A DNA stretch of 64,000 bases. Source: Emcibacteraceae bacterium (GTDB lineage: Bacteria > Pseudomonadota > Alphaproteobacteria > Sphingomonadales > Emcibacteraceae). Of this stretch, positions 38,823-49,563 are shown in pieces. How positions within the stretch are numbered: position 1 is the stretch's first letter; every line of letters starts with the position of its first letter. The translations under genes and the position numbers were made by a program. The notes under the pieces are model-generated. The model was not told the DNA's origin. It saw nothing but the letters and a program-made list of their open reading frames with translations, and made no database searches. The DNA lies in assembly GCA_028281625.1 (NCBI GenBank), contig JANQJN010000078.1:41770-105769 (forward strand). The letters run 5' to 3'.

Positions 38823-39874
38823 TGCTGAATTACATGTTGGATTATGAACAAGGCATCAAAGTAGCGGCATTTGGTGAAGTTTTGCTTCGGCTTAAGTCAC
38901 CTGGCGCTGAAAGATTTATGCAAAGTCAGACGCTGGAGGCAACATTTGGAGGAGCCGAATATAACACTCTGGCATCGCTGGCCCAATTTGGAATTCACAC
39001 CCGGCTTATCACTCAATTACCCAAAAATGAAATCGGTGAGGCTGCATTGCGGGAAATAAGATCATTTGGAATTGATGTTGATTATATATATCGTCATCAT
39101 GCACGTATGGCTCAATATTTTCTGGAAGCTGGCAGTAACCAGCGATCCGGAAAGGTTATTTATGACCGGGATCACTCCGCTTTTCAGCAACTAAATAAGA
39201 AACAATTGAATTGGCCAGAACTTTTTGACGGATGTCATTGGTTTCATATTTGCGGAATTACCCCGGCGCTTAGCGCTGAACTGGCTGAACACTCATTGGA
39301 GGCAGTTAAATTTGCAAAGAAAAAAGGTCTTTCCGTTGCTTTTGATTTCAATTACCGTGAATCGCTATGGAGAAATAATGGGTTGAACGCAAATAATATA
39401 CTGGCAAATATTGTCGAACATGTGGATGTTCTGATGGCCAGTGAGCGTGATTGTCAGACTTGTCTGGGTGTCGAAGTACAAGGTACCTCCCAGGATACTG
39501 CCGGCAGATATTATAATCTGACAGAAAAAATGTTTCAGAGCTTCCCTAATTTAAAGGTAATGACCAGCACCCATCGCGATGTTCATAGTGCAGAGCATAA
39601 TACCATTAGCGCGAGCTTAAGAGACCGTGATGGATACTATGTAAGTCGCAATTTCGATATTAAAAATATTGTCGACCGGATAGGTGCCGGTGATGCTTTT
39701 GCAGCAGCCTTAATTTACGGCCTTATGAAAAATCAGGGGGGACAAAAAGCACTGGATTTCGCAAGTGCAGCGGCTTGCTTAAAGCATACAATACCAGGCG
39801 ATATAAACAGAACCAGTCGGAAAGAAATAGTCGGCTTGCTTGGCGGCAACTTCATCGGTCAGGTAAAAAGATAG
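38822..39874 (+). CDS. kdgK: 2-keto-3-deoxygluconate kinase, PfkB family
   Basis: AAFGEVLLRLKSPG, FGGAEYNTLASLAQFG, DRIGAGDAFAAALIYG; directly after eda. Confidence 0.87.
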   Translation: MLNYMLDYEQGIKVAAFGEVLLRLKSPGAERFMQSQTLEATFGGAEYNTLASLAQFGIHTRLITQLPKNEIGEAALREIRSFGIDVDYIYRHHARMAQYFLEAGSNQRSGKVIYDRDHSAFQQLNKKQLNWPELFDGCHWFHICGITPALSAELAEHSLEAVKFAKKKGLSVAFDFNYRESLWRNNGLNANNILANIVEHVDVLMASERDCQTCLGVEVQGTSQDTAGRYYNLTEKMFQSFPNLKVMTSTHRDVHSAEHNTISASLRDRDGYYVSRNFDIKNIVDRIGAGDAFAAALIYGLMKNQGGQKALDFASAAACLKHTIPGDINRTSRKEIVGLLGGNFIGQVKR

Positions 39875-39892
39875 TTATATTCTAAGCCAGCA

Positions 39893-39930
39893 AAAACCCC
39901 GCAAGTTGAGAGATACTAGCGGGGTTTTTT
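39893..39930 (+). terminator. Rho-independent terminator after kdgK
   Basis: AACCCCGC...GCGGGGTTTTTT. Confidence 0.88.
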
Positions 39931-39981
39931 CTATCGTGATCAAAGGAAGTCAAGATCAGATAGTTTTGGAGGAATAATTTA

Positions 39982-41190
39982 CTACCAGTTCCACATTGTA
40001 CCGTCTTCTTTTCTATTCACCGGGAGGAAAGCTCTTTTATATGGATATTTTGCAGCCAACGCCTCATCAATTTCCACGCCGTGTCCTGGTTTATCGCCTG
40101 GATGTAAGTATCCATCTTTGAAACTATATGCATGCGGAAATACTGCGTCAGTTTCTTCTGTGTGCCGCATATATTCTTGAACGCCGAAGTTAGGCACCCA
40201 AAGATTAAAATTAAGGCTGGCTCCCATACAAACGGGTGAAAGATCTGTTGCGCCGTGGCAGCCCATTTTCACATGATGAAGTGCTGCAAAGCCCGCTATT
40301 TGTTTGAGATGTGAGATGCCACCGGCATGAACAACCGTGGTTCGAATATAATCAATTAGTTCTTGTTCTATAAGGGTTTTACAGTCCCAGACGGTGTTAA
40401 ATATTTCACCAATGGCCAATGGAGTTACAGTGTGTTCACGAACACGCCGTAAACTTTCCTGATTATCTGCTGCGACGCAATCTTCCATCCAAAAAAGTCT
40501 GTAAGGTTCCAGTGATTTTCCAAGTCGCGCCGCCTCAATCGGCGTTAATCTATGATGAACATCATGAAGTAAATGATGTTCAAAGCCAAACTCGTTTCTT
40601 AGTGCTTCGAATAATTTTGGTGTATGATCCAGATATTTTTCAGTCGACCAGACATTCTCGGTGGGTAGAGCACCGTCTGCCGGCTCATAATACATTTTAT
40701 CTTTTGAAACACCGTATGTAGAAGGTAGGCCGGGAATACCTGTTTGAGCACGGATAGCCTTATATCCTAGTTCGATATATTTACTGACTTCTTCTTTAGT
40801 TTCTTCAATATCATTGCCATTGGCATGCCCATAAACCATCACTCCTTCGCGACTTGCACCGCCGAGCAACTGATAAAGCGGCATATTCGCTGCTTTGGCT
40901 TTAATGTCCCACAACGCAGTATCAACGGCTGATATTGCGGACATAGTTACCGGTCCACGGCGCCAATAACAACCACGGTATAAATATTGCCATATGTCTT
41001 CTATGCGTGATGCATCTCTGCCAATTAAGCAAGGAATAACGTGATCTTCGAGATAAGAAACCACTGATAACTCTCGCCCGTTGAGGGTTGCGTCGCCAAT
41101 ACCATATAGACCCTGATCCGTAATTATCTTAAGGGTTACAAAATTTCGTCCCGGGCAGGTGACAATGACTTTCGCTTCAATTATCTTCAT
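39982..41190 (-). CDS. manD: D-mannonate dehydratase (ManD/RspA, enolase superfamily); start revised to 41190 ([10 protein letters not shown])
   Basis: [32 protein letters not shown]-terminal [17 protein letters not shown]. Confidence 0.85.
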   Translation of the reverse strand: MKIIEAKVIVTCPGRNFVTLKIITDQGLYGIGDATLNGRELSVVSYLEDHVIPCLIGRDASRIEDIWQYLYRGCYWRRGPVTMSAISAVDTALWDIKAKAANMPLYQLLGGASREGVMVYGHANGNDIEETKEEVSKYIELGYKAIRAQTGIPGLPSTYGVSKDKMYYEPADGALPTENVWSTEKYLDHTPKLFEALRNEFGFEHHLLHDVHHRLTPIEAARLGKSLEPYRLFWMEDCVAADNQESLRRVREHTVTPLAIGEIFNTVWDCKTLIEQELIDYIRTTVVHAGGISHLKQIAGFAALHHVKMGCHGATDLSPVCMGASLNFNLWVPNFGVQEYMRHTEETDAVFPHAYSFKDGYLHPGDKPGHGVEIDEALAAKYPYKRAFLPVNRKEDGTMWNW

Positions 41191-41313
41191 AAATTTAATC
41201 CGCCATTCTGTGCATATTCTACTGAAAATATTGATTTTAAGGCTTGCGAGCAAACGAGTCTTTGTCATAGTGTGGATTAGATTTATTTATGGGTCAAAAT
41301 TAGAGGAAAAGCC

Positions 41314-42225
41314 ATGGGCCGCAGATTACCGCCCCTGAATTCAATGAGAGTATTTGAAGCTGCTGCAAGGCATTTGAGCTTCACACACGCAGGTGAAGAA
41401 CTGCATGTGACACAAGCAGCTGTCAGTCATCAGATCAGGGTGCTTGAGGAATGGCTCGGTGTCCTGCTTTTTCAAAGACTTAAAAATGGTATTAAACTCA
41501 CCGAAGAAGGCGAAGCCTATCTGGAACCTCTTACAGAGGCATTTGATAAGTTGGCTGACGCTACAAACCAGCTTGTAAATCGTGATGAGGTTAAAACATT
41601 GAGTATTTCTACCTTAAGTTCGTTTGCATCAATTTGGCTGGTTCCTAGACTGAAAAGTTTTAGAGATCATTATCCCGATTTGGATGTCAGAATTGAAACG
41701 ATTGATCAGGAAGAAGACTTGCTTAGTAAAGGAGAAGTTGATCTCGACATTAGATACGGTGACGGAAAATGGCAGCATGTTAATGCAAGTAAATTCTTAA
41801 GCGAAAATATTTATCCTGTTTGTAGCCCAGCATACCTACGGGAAAATGGTCCATTGAAAAAATTAGACGATTTGAGGGGTCATACATTACTACATGATGT
41901 GGGTGTAATGGGCTGGAAAGAATGGATAGAACTTGCAGGCGTGGAAGGTATTGATGTTAATCGTGGCCCAGGTTTTAATCATTCTCATTTAGTCTATCAG
42001 GCTGCTATATCAGGAGAAGGAATTGCTCTTGGGCGGGGGGCGTTGGTCGCGGATTCGATAGCCAAAGGTGATTTGGTTGCGCCATTTAGCAGGAAAATTC
42101 CCTGCACCTTCAGTTACTATCTGGTGAGTACCAAAACCGCGTCCGATCAACCCAAAACCAGGGCATTTACCAGTTGGCTAATGAAAACCGCCGAAGAGTT
42201 TAATATGATGAAAGAGGGACTTTAG
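41314..42225 (+). CDS. LysR-family regulator (GcvA-like)
   Basis: RLPPLNSMRVFEAAARHLSFTHAGEELHVTQAAVSHQIRVLEEWLG. Confidence 0.92.
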   Translation: MGRRLPPLNSMRVFEAAARHLSFTHAGEELHVTQAAVSHQIRVLEEWLGVLLFQRLKNGIKLTEEGEAYLEPLTEAFDKLADATNQLVNRDEVKTLSISTLSSFASIWLVPRLKSFRDHYPDLDVRIETIDQEEDLLSKGEVDLDIRYGDGKWQHVNASKFLSENIYPVCSPAYLRENGPLKKLDDLRGHTLLHDVGVMGWKEWIELAGVEGIDVNRGPGFNHSHLVYQAAISGEGIALGRGALVADSIAKGDLVAPFSRKIPCTFSYYLVSTKTASDQPKTRAFTSWLMKTAEEFNMMKEGL

Positions 42226-42243
42226 GGATATCACCAAATGACT

Positions 42244-43716
42244 TTAAAGCGCGGCGATGACAGATTTGGTTTCTAAATAATAATCTAGTCCCTCCGGACC
42301 ACCTTCGCGTCCCCAGCCTGATTGATTGTAGCCGCCGAAAGGCACTGCCATATCTGGTATGCCATGGCAGTTAATCCAGAAAATGCCAGCATTAATCTCG
42401 CTGGCAATTTTATGTGCTTTGGAAATGTCTTGTGTCCAAACACTACCAGCCAGGCCATAATTTGATGCATTGGCTTGCACTATCGCTTCATCCATATTTT
42501 CAATCTTGATAATTGAAAGAACGGGACCAAATATTTCTTCCTGCGCAACACAATTGGATGGAGCAACATCGCTAAGGATTGTTGGTTCAATAAAAAAGCC
42601 GTCACCGTCAATTTTATTACCGCCGGCCTCCACTTTTGCGCCTTGATCAATACCATCGCTAATGTAGCGTAGCACTTTATTCCGATGCTGCGCTGAAATA
42701 AGTGGGCCCATCTGGGTTTTAGGGTCTAGACCGCTACCCACTCTCAGATTGTTTGCGTAATCAATAAGACCACTTAACAAATCATCATATATTTCAGGTG
42801 CAGCATACAGGCGCGATCCTGCTACACAAACTTGACCGGCATTCGAAAAAATGCCGTCCGCTATACCGGGTATTGCTTTGCCAAGGTCGGCATCATCAAA
42901 GACTAACACGGGAGATTTCCCACCAAGTTCCAACGTCAGTTTCTTAAGATTGCCAGCAGAAGCTTGAATAAGTTTCTTCCCTGTTTCAGTCGAACCGGTA
43001 AAGCTTACTTTCTTAACCATGGGGCTATTCACGATGGTTGCACCAACCGTTTCACCGTCGCCAGGAACAATATTTACAACACCGTCAGGGATACCCGCTT
43101 CAGAAATTAACTTTCCCAGGTACAATGTGGAAAGCGAGGTAAGCTCTGATGGTTTTATGACCAAACTGCATCCAGCAGCAAGTGCAGGCGCAATTTTCCA
43201 CGCAGCCATTACGAGTGGACCGTTCCATGGCGTGATTAATCCAACAACACCAATTGGTTCTTTCTTTGTATATGAATGAAAATCTCCAGGGATTGAGATA
43301 TCTGTTGTCCGACCGCCAATTTTGCTGCACCACCCAGCATAATATCTGAAACTTTCTGCTGCCATTGACACTTCGCCGTATCTTGCTGCTGCGAATGGTT
43401 TACCACCATCCAGTGTTTCCAGATAAGCCAAAGTATCTCCGTGTTCATCTATAAGGTCAGCGATTGTCCACAAATGTTTGGCCATTTCAGAAGGAGTTTT
43501 GCCACGCCAGTTTTTCTGTTGGAAGCTTGAATGCGCTGCGGTAATAGCTTTATTCACATCTTGAATCGCTGCGGCATAGAAAGATCCAATGACTTTCTCA
43601 GTTGCCGGGTCTATCGAATTTTCAATTAGATTCTCGTCTGATGTTATCCACTCACCATTCACTAGAAATGGTCTTGGAGTAGCTAAATAATCAATAACAG
43701 CTTTATTTGGTTTCAT
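42244..43716 (-). CDS. Aldehyde dehydrogenase
   Basis: LELGGKSPVLVFDDAD and NAGQVCVAGSRLY active-site motifs. Confidence 0.93.
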   Translation of the reverse strand: MKPNKAVIDYLATPRPFLVNGEWITSDENLIENSIDPATEKVIGSFYAAAIQDVNKAITAAHSSFQQKNWRGKTPSEMAKHLWTIADLIDEHGDTLAYLETLDGGKPFAAARYGEVSMAAESFRYYAGWCSKIGGRTTDISIPGDFHSYTKKEPIGVVGLITPWNGPLVMAAWKIAPALAAGCSLVIKPSELTSLSTLYLGKLISEAGIPDGVVNIVPGDGETVGATIVNSPMVKKVSFTGSTETGKKLIQASAGNLKKLTLELGGKSPVLVFDDADLGKAIPGIADGIFSNAGQVCVAGSRLYAAPEIYDDLLSGLIDYANNLRVGSGLDPKTQMGPLISAQHRNKVLRYISDGIDQGAKVEAGGNKIDGDGFFIEPTILSDVAPSNCVAQEEIFGPVLSIIKIENMDEAIVQANASNYGLAGSVWTQDISKAHKIASEINAGIFWINCHGIPDMAVPFGGYNQSGWGREGGPEGLDYYLETKSVIAAL

Positions 43717-43717
43717 A

Positions 43718-44830
43718 TTAGCTCTTGTTCATGAAGGCCCCGAGCGACTTTAGCACGGCTTCATTTTCATGGTCTAGACCGATTGTAATTCGTAGGCAAT
43801 TGTCAGGACCGCCTGCACCTACCGGGCGAGGAATGATACCATCCGCCAAGAGGTGCTCCCACGCTGCTTTTGCACTACGTGCTGAATTGCTTGGATAGTC
43901 ACTATCGGGAAATCTCATAAGAATAAAATTTGTTACACTGGGAATGATGTCCAGTCCCAAATTTCCCAACTCGGTTGACATCTTGACGAGCCATTTGTTG
44001 TTGTGATTTCGAACCATTTCTTCATGATCTGTGTCCTTTATTGCTTCACATGCCGCAGCAAGGGCAGGAGCATTCGTATTAAATGGCGTCCGAATTCGCT
44101 GTAATATACCTATGATATCTTCGTGGCAAAGTGCCCAGCCAATACGAACAGCTGAAAGTCCGTAGAGCTTTGAAAAAGTGCGCGTCATCACTACATTGCT
44201 GGTCGTTTCCGCAAGTTCCATACCACAATCGTAGTCGCTGTTTATAACATAGTCTGCATAGGCGCTATCCACCAACAACAGAACATTGTCCGGAATGCTG
44301 TCATGCAGCCTTTTTAGTTCGTCTCTGGTCACATATTTACCCGCTGGATTATTGGGTGAAGCAATTGCGATCATTTTGGTTTTTTCAGTAACACGGGACA
44401 GGATTTCATCGACATCTGCTACCAACGTCGGTTCTGGTGCATTTATTACTTCCGCCCCTTGTGCTAGTGCATGAACCCGACACATTGCAAAAGCCATTTC
44501 ACTGACAATGATTTCATCACCTGGGCCAACATATGCTCGTATAAGCATCTGAATTAGTTCATCAGACCCGTTGCCACAAATGAGTTTACTTTTAGTGACC
44601 CCGAAGCGCTCAGCAATAGCTTCGATCAATTGTTGTTGTGAGCCGTCAGGGTATCGGAATAGATTTTTTGAAGCATTCATGTACGCCTCGATCGCCTTCG
44701 GGCTAGGGCCAAGTGGGGATTCATTAGAAGAAAGTTTTATAGGATCTGCGATATTGTCAATTTCGCTTTTGCCCTGCTTATACGGTTGAATTTTCAGTAT
44801 CCCCGGCCGAGGAGTCAAATCAGTCATCAT
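43718..44830 (-). CDS. Histidinol-phosphate/aromatic aminotransferase-like (HisC family)
   Basis: KLSSNESPLGPSPKAIEA; PLP-lysine motif RTFSKLYGLSAVRIGW. Confidence 0.88.
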   Translation of the reverse strand: MMTDLTPRPGILKIQPYKQGKSEIDNIADPIKLSSNESPLGPSPKAIEAYMNASKNLFRYPDGSQQQLIEAIAERFGVTKSKLICGNGSDELIQMLIRAYVGPGDEIIVSEMAFAMCRVHALAQGAEVINAPEPTLVADVDEILSRVTEKTKMIAIASPNNPAGKYVTRDELKRLHDSIPDNVLLLVDSAYADYVINSDYDCGMELAETTSNVVMTRTFSKLYGLSAVRIGWALCHEDIIGILQRIRTPFNTNAPALAAACEAIKDTDHEEMVRNHNNKWLVKMSTELGNLGLDIIPSVTNFILMRFPDSDYPSNSARSAKAAWEHLLADGIIPRPVGAGGPDNCLRITIGLDHENEAVLKSLGAFMNKS

Positions 44831-44839
44831 ACACCTATT

Positions 44840-46468
44840 TTATTTTCCACGAACCTGGGGGGTTAGAATAAATTCCCAGGGGGTTGCCATGCTTTCAGTT
44901 ATTTCAACCTCGATAATAGTGGGGCATTTATTGTCTAGTCCTTTGCGAATACATTCACGAAGACCATGCGGGCTATCTGTTTTATAGGCTGCAGCGCCGA
45001 AGCTCTCCGCGAACTTTACAAAATCAGGATTATGCAAGTCCGAATATATTTGACGACCACCAAACCATTCATCTTGCTGACGCTGAACATTACCATATTT
45101 ATTGTTGTTAAAGATTATTGTTACGAGATTAATGCCAAACTGTACTGCACTGGCAAGCTCAGTTGCGGTAAACAAGAACCCTCCATCACCTGAGACCGAA
45201 ATTACGGGTTTGTCAGGGTGCGCTACTTTTACACCAAGCGCGGTTGCATATCCGTAGCCAAGAGTACCTTGGTACCCGCATGTAATAAGTTGCCTGGGTT
45301 CGTAAACTGGGAATCCATACCAAGAGGCAAAGCCGACTTGTGTGATTTCATCACAGAAAATACCGTTGTCGGGTAACTCTTCCCGTATGACTTCAAGATA
45401 TGACATTTGTGGCTGAACTTTGCTTATGCGATTTAGTGTTGATTCCTTCAATGCACTGAGTTCGTCCTGGCGGCTTTCGCGCTTTGGATTACTTGTTTCC
45501 ACTTTCGATATTAAATGTTGTAGCGTTACTTTTGAATCGCCCACAATACCTACTTCAGGGATATTAATGCGGTCGATCTCGACAGGATCAATATCGATCC
45601 GAATTATTTTTAGATCGTCATCCACACCCCAAAATTGTTGCTGAAGTTGGAGCCTTGTGCCAATTCCGATCACCACGTCGGCTGTCTCCCACAAAGTATG
45701 GCCTGCTGGATAATTCTGACTTAGATAGCTTCGATCGCTAACGATACCGCGACCGCTGCGGAAAGAAACGACCGGCGCTTGAAGCATTTTTGCTAATTCA
45801 TTTACTTCCGGTGAGGCATGGTTTGCTCCGCCGCCTACAACAATCATTGGTTTTTTAGCATCAGCCAAAACTTTTGCAGCTTTCTTCACCTGATCGAGAT
45901 CTGGCTCCTGTGGCGTATGAACGTAGGCATCCTGAAGAGGGACTTCACTTTGCATTTCCATAACATCCATTGCCATTTCCAGAGACACGGGTCTGGGGCG
46001 TCCTGATTTTAACGCTTTAAAGGCTTCTGTTACAATATCAGGTGCTTGCGATGGATGATCAATTCTTTCGGCATATTTAGTCAGGCTCTTCATTGTTGCA
46101 AGCTGATCTGGAAGTTCATGAAGCTCGCCGTATCCTTTTCCAATGGACCCGGACGGAATTTGACCAGTTACGCAGAGTACCGGAGCGTCAGTCGCATATG
46201 CGGAGCAAAGTGCAGCAGTACTGTTTAATACGCCGGGTCCCGGTACAACGGTATAGGTTCCAACTTTACCGGTTGAACGGGCGTACCCGAAAGCCATGTA
46301 CGCAGCACCTTGTTCATGGCGTGCACCAACAAGTTTAATGCGGTCTTTTTCATGATACATGGCGTCAAAAAAGTGATCCAGCTGACCACCGGGTAATCCA
46401 AAAATGGTATCAACGCCGTTATTAATTAGTGATTGTAAAATCGCGTCGGCACCTGACAAATGTGTCAT
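44840..46468 (-). CDS. Thiamine diphosphate-dependent enzyme (acetolactate synthase/decarboxylase-like)
   Basis: ARHEQGAAYMAFGYAR; GDGGFLFTATELASAVQFGINLVTIIFNNNKYGN ThDP motif. Confidence 0.9.
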   Translation of the reverse strand: MTHLSGADAILQSLINNGVDTIFGLPGGQLDHFFDAMYHEKDRIKLVGARHEQGAAYMAFGYARSTGKVGTYTVVPGPGVLNSTAALCSAYATDAPVLCVTGQIPSGSIGKGYGELHELPDQLATMKSLTKYAERIDHPSQAPDIVTEAFKALKSGRPRPVSLEMAMDVMEMQSEVPLQDAYVHTPQEPDLDQVKKAAKVLADAKKPMIVVGGGANHASPEVNELAKMLQAPVVSFRSGRGIVSDRSYLSQNYPAGHTLWETADVVIGIGTRLQLQQQFWGVDDDLKIIRIDIDPVEIDRINIPEVGIVGDSKVTLQHLISKVETSNPKRESRQDELSALKESTLNRISKVQPQMSYLEVIREELPDNGIFCDEITQVGFASWYGFPVYEPRQLITCGYQGTLGYGYATALGVKVAHPDKPVISVSGDGGFLFTATELASAVQFGINLVTIIFNNNKYGNVQRQQDEWFGGRQIYSDLHNPDFVKFAESFGAAAYKTDSPHGLRECIRKGLDNKCPTIIEVEITESMATPWEFILTPQVRGK

Positions 46469-46629
46469 ATAATTTAAACTCCAAAATTTACCTTATGTAC
46501 TCAGAGTTAAAGAATGGACCGCCGAACAACAAATGATCCTTTTTCATCGCTGCATAAGGAAAATTAATCGAAGCAAAGTTCTTTTATAATTAATAACTTA
46601 AGTTAGGATAAAAGTAGTTTTATTGAGAA

Positions 46630-47115
46630 TTAAATATAACTTATAATAGTGCCATGAGACGCGTCACAATTAATCAGAACGACTTTCTTCTGTTGAATTT
46701 GTATCCCGCCGTTCTTTATCAATAAGTCATGTTGATAGGTACCCGCGAATAAAGTTTGTTCACCATAGTAAACGATTGCTTGAAAGTTTGATGTAACTGT
46801 GCAAAGGCCCGTTTTTTCATCATAGCTTTTGATTTTTACATTGCCGATTAAGTGAGAACTACGTATTTCAATTTCTTTGGAAGGTGCACGTTTGTGGATT
46901 AAGTTATGTTTACGAATTTGCATCATTGGCTTGTCGTCATAAAAAATCGAGATATGGTTGAGCGGATCTACCTGATCTCTTTCAACGGGCATCCAGTAGG
47001 TTCCCTCATCTGTATAAAGGTCAATCCAGGAACCCAGATCATTTTGGTCAAGCAGATCGGCTTCTTGATACAGAAATTCTGTAATTTTCTCGATTTGAGG
47101 CGTTTGTGTTGTCAT
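46630..47115 (-). CDS. Aromatic-ring-hydroxylating dioxygenase beta subunit
   Basis: 161-aa beta-subunit-like sequence immediately downstream of the alpha subunit. Confidence 0.85.
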   Translation of the reverse strand: MTTQTPQIEKITEFLYQEADLLDQNDLGSWIDLYTDEGTYWMPVERDQVDPLNHISIFYDDKPMMQIRKHNLIHKRAPSKEIEIRSSHLIGNVKIKSYDEKTGLCTVTSNFQAIVYYGEQTLFAGTYQHDLLIKNGGIQIQQKKVVLINCDASHGTIISYI

Positions 47116-47116
47116 G

Positions 47117-48439
47117 TTATGCTACCTCCTGCTCATCTTTAGACGCTGACATATATTCAAGCCATGCTTGATATTGATTGCGCAGTGAAATGTCGCTTGT
47201 GCCGATCGCTCGGATCATATTGCCTTCTTTATGTTGTTCACGATCAACAAAACGCGACATATCCACCCATTCTGAACCGCCGGATGATAACCCTTCCTGC
47301 AGTCTGACGTAAGCTTCCAGATCATCTGCGCCAACCATTGAGGAAGGAGAGTTGATTAACCTGGAATAAAGCATTGTCCGTTGAAGCATCTTGTCTGGAG
47401 CACCCTTTAGCCGGAAAGTCCAGGTTTCAATTTCTGTCTCGTCAACGGCAATTGGTCTAACGATTCTGATCGCCTGTATTGCGCCTTTAATTGTAAGAGA
47501 CGGATAATAAATTGTGTTATGACGATTTATGGAGAGAATCTCTTCGGTTTTTTCCACGCCATAGTTCGCATGCATCGCATCAAGATACCCGGGTATTTCT
47601 GAATAGCTGCTGTGGATGCTGGTTTTGCCACCTGTATAGGCATGGCCATTGTGACCAACCGATACACCCATATCATCGAACATTTTATAGGAGCTACCGA
47701 AGGGAGAAATTATTTCGGATTCTTTACTTCTGGTTACGCCTTCCGGCAGTTCGTCCATATAAGCTTGACAAGCATCGTCGACGGATTGGTGGGTGACCAT
47801 TGGATGCATCGTGTCATTAAGATTGTCGACAAAAAACTTCCAATTGCATTTGTGGCGATAGCGCAGAACACCGCCTGCGATTTCCAGTTCGCCGTCGGGA
47901 GATCTGTCGATCATATTGTCTATTGAAGTCGCAGCATCACCAAGAAAACCTTCCAAATCGGGGCCGTCATCGCATAGATTTGCAAACACAAAACCACGAT
48001 AGTTTTCGGATCGGATGGCTTTGAGATTTAGATCGGGATTATCGACTGAAATATCAGTACCATCATATCCCGTTTTATGAGGCATTCCTATTATCTTGCC
48101 ATCTGTTTTGAATGTCCAACCGTGATAACAGCAACGAAAGGCGCGTGCATTACCGCATGTTTTTCCAGCAACTTTTGCGCCTCTATGGGTGCACTGATTA
48201 TGCAGCACGTGAATTTCGTTGCTTTTACTGTCCCTGACCATAATGGCAGGTCGGCGCCCGATGTTCATGGTTAGATAATCGCCCGGGTTTGCTACTTGGC
48301 TTTCGTGTCCAACATAAATCCAGGTTTTTTCAAATATTCGCTCCATTTCGAGCTGGTATAGTTCAGGGTCGGTATATATGGTTCGGTGAATTTTTGTGGG
48401 ATGAACCATATTTTTGATATGTTCGATGCTGTAACTCAT
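47117..48439 (-). CDS. Aromatic-ring-hydroxylating dioxygenase alpha subunit (Rieske)
   Basis: QCTHRGAKVAGKTCGNARAFRCCYHGWTF Rieske motif; DNLNDTMHPMVTH mononuclear iron region. Confidence 0.92.
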   Translation of the reverse strand: MSYSIEHIKNMVHPTKIHRTIYTDPELYQLEMERIFEKTWIYVGHESQVANPGDYLTMNIGRRPAIMVRDSKSNEIHVLHNQCTHRGAKVAGKTCGNARAFRCCYHGWTFKTDGKIIGMPHKTGYDGTDISVDNPDLNLKAIRSENYRGFVFANLCDDGPDLEGFLGDAATSIDNMIDRSPDGELEIAGGVLRYRHKCNWKFFVDNLNDTMHPMVTHQSVDDACQAYMDELPEGVTRSKESEIISPFGSSYKMFDDMGVSVGHNGHAYTGGKTSIHSSYSEIPGYLDAMHANYGVEKTEEILSINRHNTIYYPSLTIKGAIQAIRIVRPIAVDETEIETWTFRLKGAPDKMLQRTMLYSRLINSPSSMVGADDLEAYVRLQEGLSSGGSEWVDMSRFVDREQHKEGNMIRAIGTSDISLRNQYQAWLEYMSASKDEQEVA

Positions 48440-48460
48440 AGTCTATCCTCTTGTGTTCGA

Positions 48461-49186
48461 TTAATTAAAGGAAATGGAACCTAAACTTGTTCCGCCGCAT
48501 ACGAATAGCGTTTGTCCAGTGATGAAACTGTTCTCAGGATCGACCAAAAACAGTGCAGCTCGTGCAACATCATCAGATTGCCCCAATCTTTTAACGGGAA
48601 TTGTTTGGGCTAAAGCTTCGGCCTGATCACTATCTTCAGGAATAACTTCCGTAAACATGTCCGTCACAATTGGACCAGGTGCTACAGCATTTACGGTAAT
48701 TCCATGTTTGCCAAGTTCCATAGCCCATGTTCTGGTAATACTAATTATAGCTGCCTTGGTTCCAGCGTAGGATGTGCGGGAGGGTAGCCCTACCACTGCT
48801 CGGCTTGACATATTAAGAATACGCCCAAACTTTAATTTTTTCATGGCTGGTAGAAAGGCTTGTGTTAAGATAATCATCGCGTTTATATGAAGATTGGTCA
48901 GATAATTGACATCTTCCGTTTGAACGTCTTCAATTAAATCAGGGCGAATGACACCGGCATTGTTGATGATTGTGGTTACATCATATTTGCGGGCTATTTC
49001 CTTCGACACTGATTTCGTTTTTGACGGATCGGAAAGGTCAAGTTCAAAATAAATTAAGTTCTCGTGCTCAAAGTCTGGTGCCCTACGTGCCAGGCTTATA
49101 ACCTTGTAGCCCTCCGTTAATAGCGATTTCGAAACTTCTGCGCCTATGCCGGCACTGCCACCTGTTACAACTGCAATATTAGTCAT
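48461..49186 (-). CDS. Short-chain dehydrogenase/reductase
   Basis: VVTGGSAGIGAEVSKSL, NNAG, SYAGTKAA. Confidence 0.92.
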   Translation of the reverse strand: MTNIAVVTGGSAGIGAEVSKSLLTEGYKVISLARRAPDFEHENLIYFELDLSDPSKTKSVSKEIARKYDVTTIINNAGVIRPDLIEDVQTEDVNYLTNLHINAMIILTQAFLPAMKKLKFGRILNMSSRAVVGLPSRTSYAGTKAAIISITRTWAMELGKHGITVNAVAPGPIVTDMFTEVIPEDSDQAEALAQTIPVKRLGQSDDVARAALFLVDPENSFITGQTLFVCGGTSLGSISFN

Positions 49187-49563
49187 TTCATTCTCTCTTT
49201 TATTAAATCTTCCCAGGAGATAGCTTTCATTGACAATGGAAGTGCGATAAAAACCCTCCGACCATCAGGGTCCATAAGTGATTGAAGACGAATCTTTGCA
49301 CCGGTTGTCATGGCGCTATCGAAAAGATGAACAATCAAAACCGTGCCTTTGTTTAACTGCACCGTAGCAATCGGCCATCCAGCAGGCGTCGAAAATTGGT
49401 TATGTAAACTGTGTCCAATCGTTGAATGCGCGAGCAATATGCCAGATGCGTCTGTGTCTTTATGAGTAATATTCTCACTGAAGCAGTTTCTACAAATTTC
49501 CCTGCTGGGATACTGTACGGCGTTACAACTATCGCATGTTGGCAAGCTTATTGTGTATGTCAT
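49183..49563 (-). CDS. DUF35/OB-fold Zn-ribbon acyl-CoA-associated protein (start revised to 49563)
   Basis: CDSC...CRNC zinc ribbon; overlaps thiolase-like gene. Confidence 0.85.
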   Translation of the reverse strand: MTYTISLPTCDSCNAVQYPSREICRNCFSENITHKDTDASGILLAHSTIGHSLHNQFSTPAGWPIATVQLNKGTVLIVHLFDSAMTTGAKIRLQSLMDPDGRRVFIALPLSMKAISWEDLIKERMK

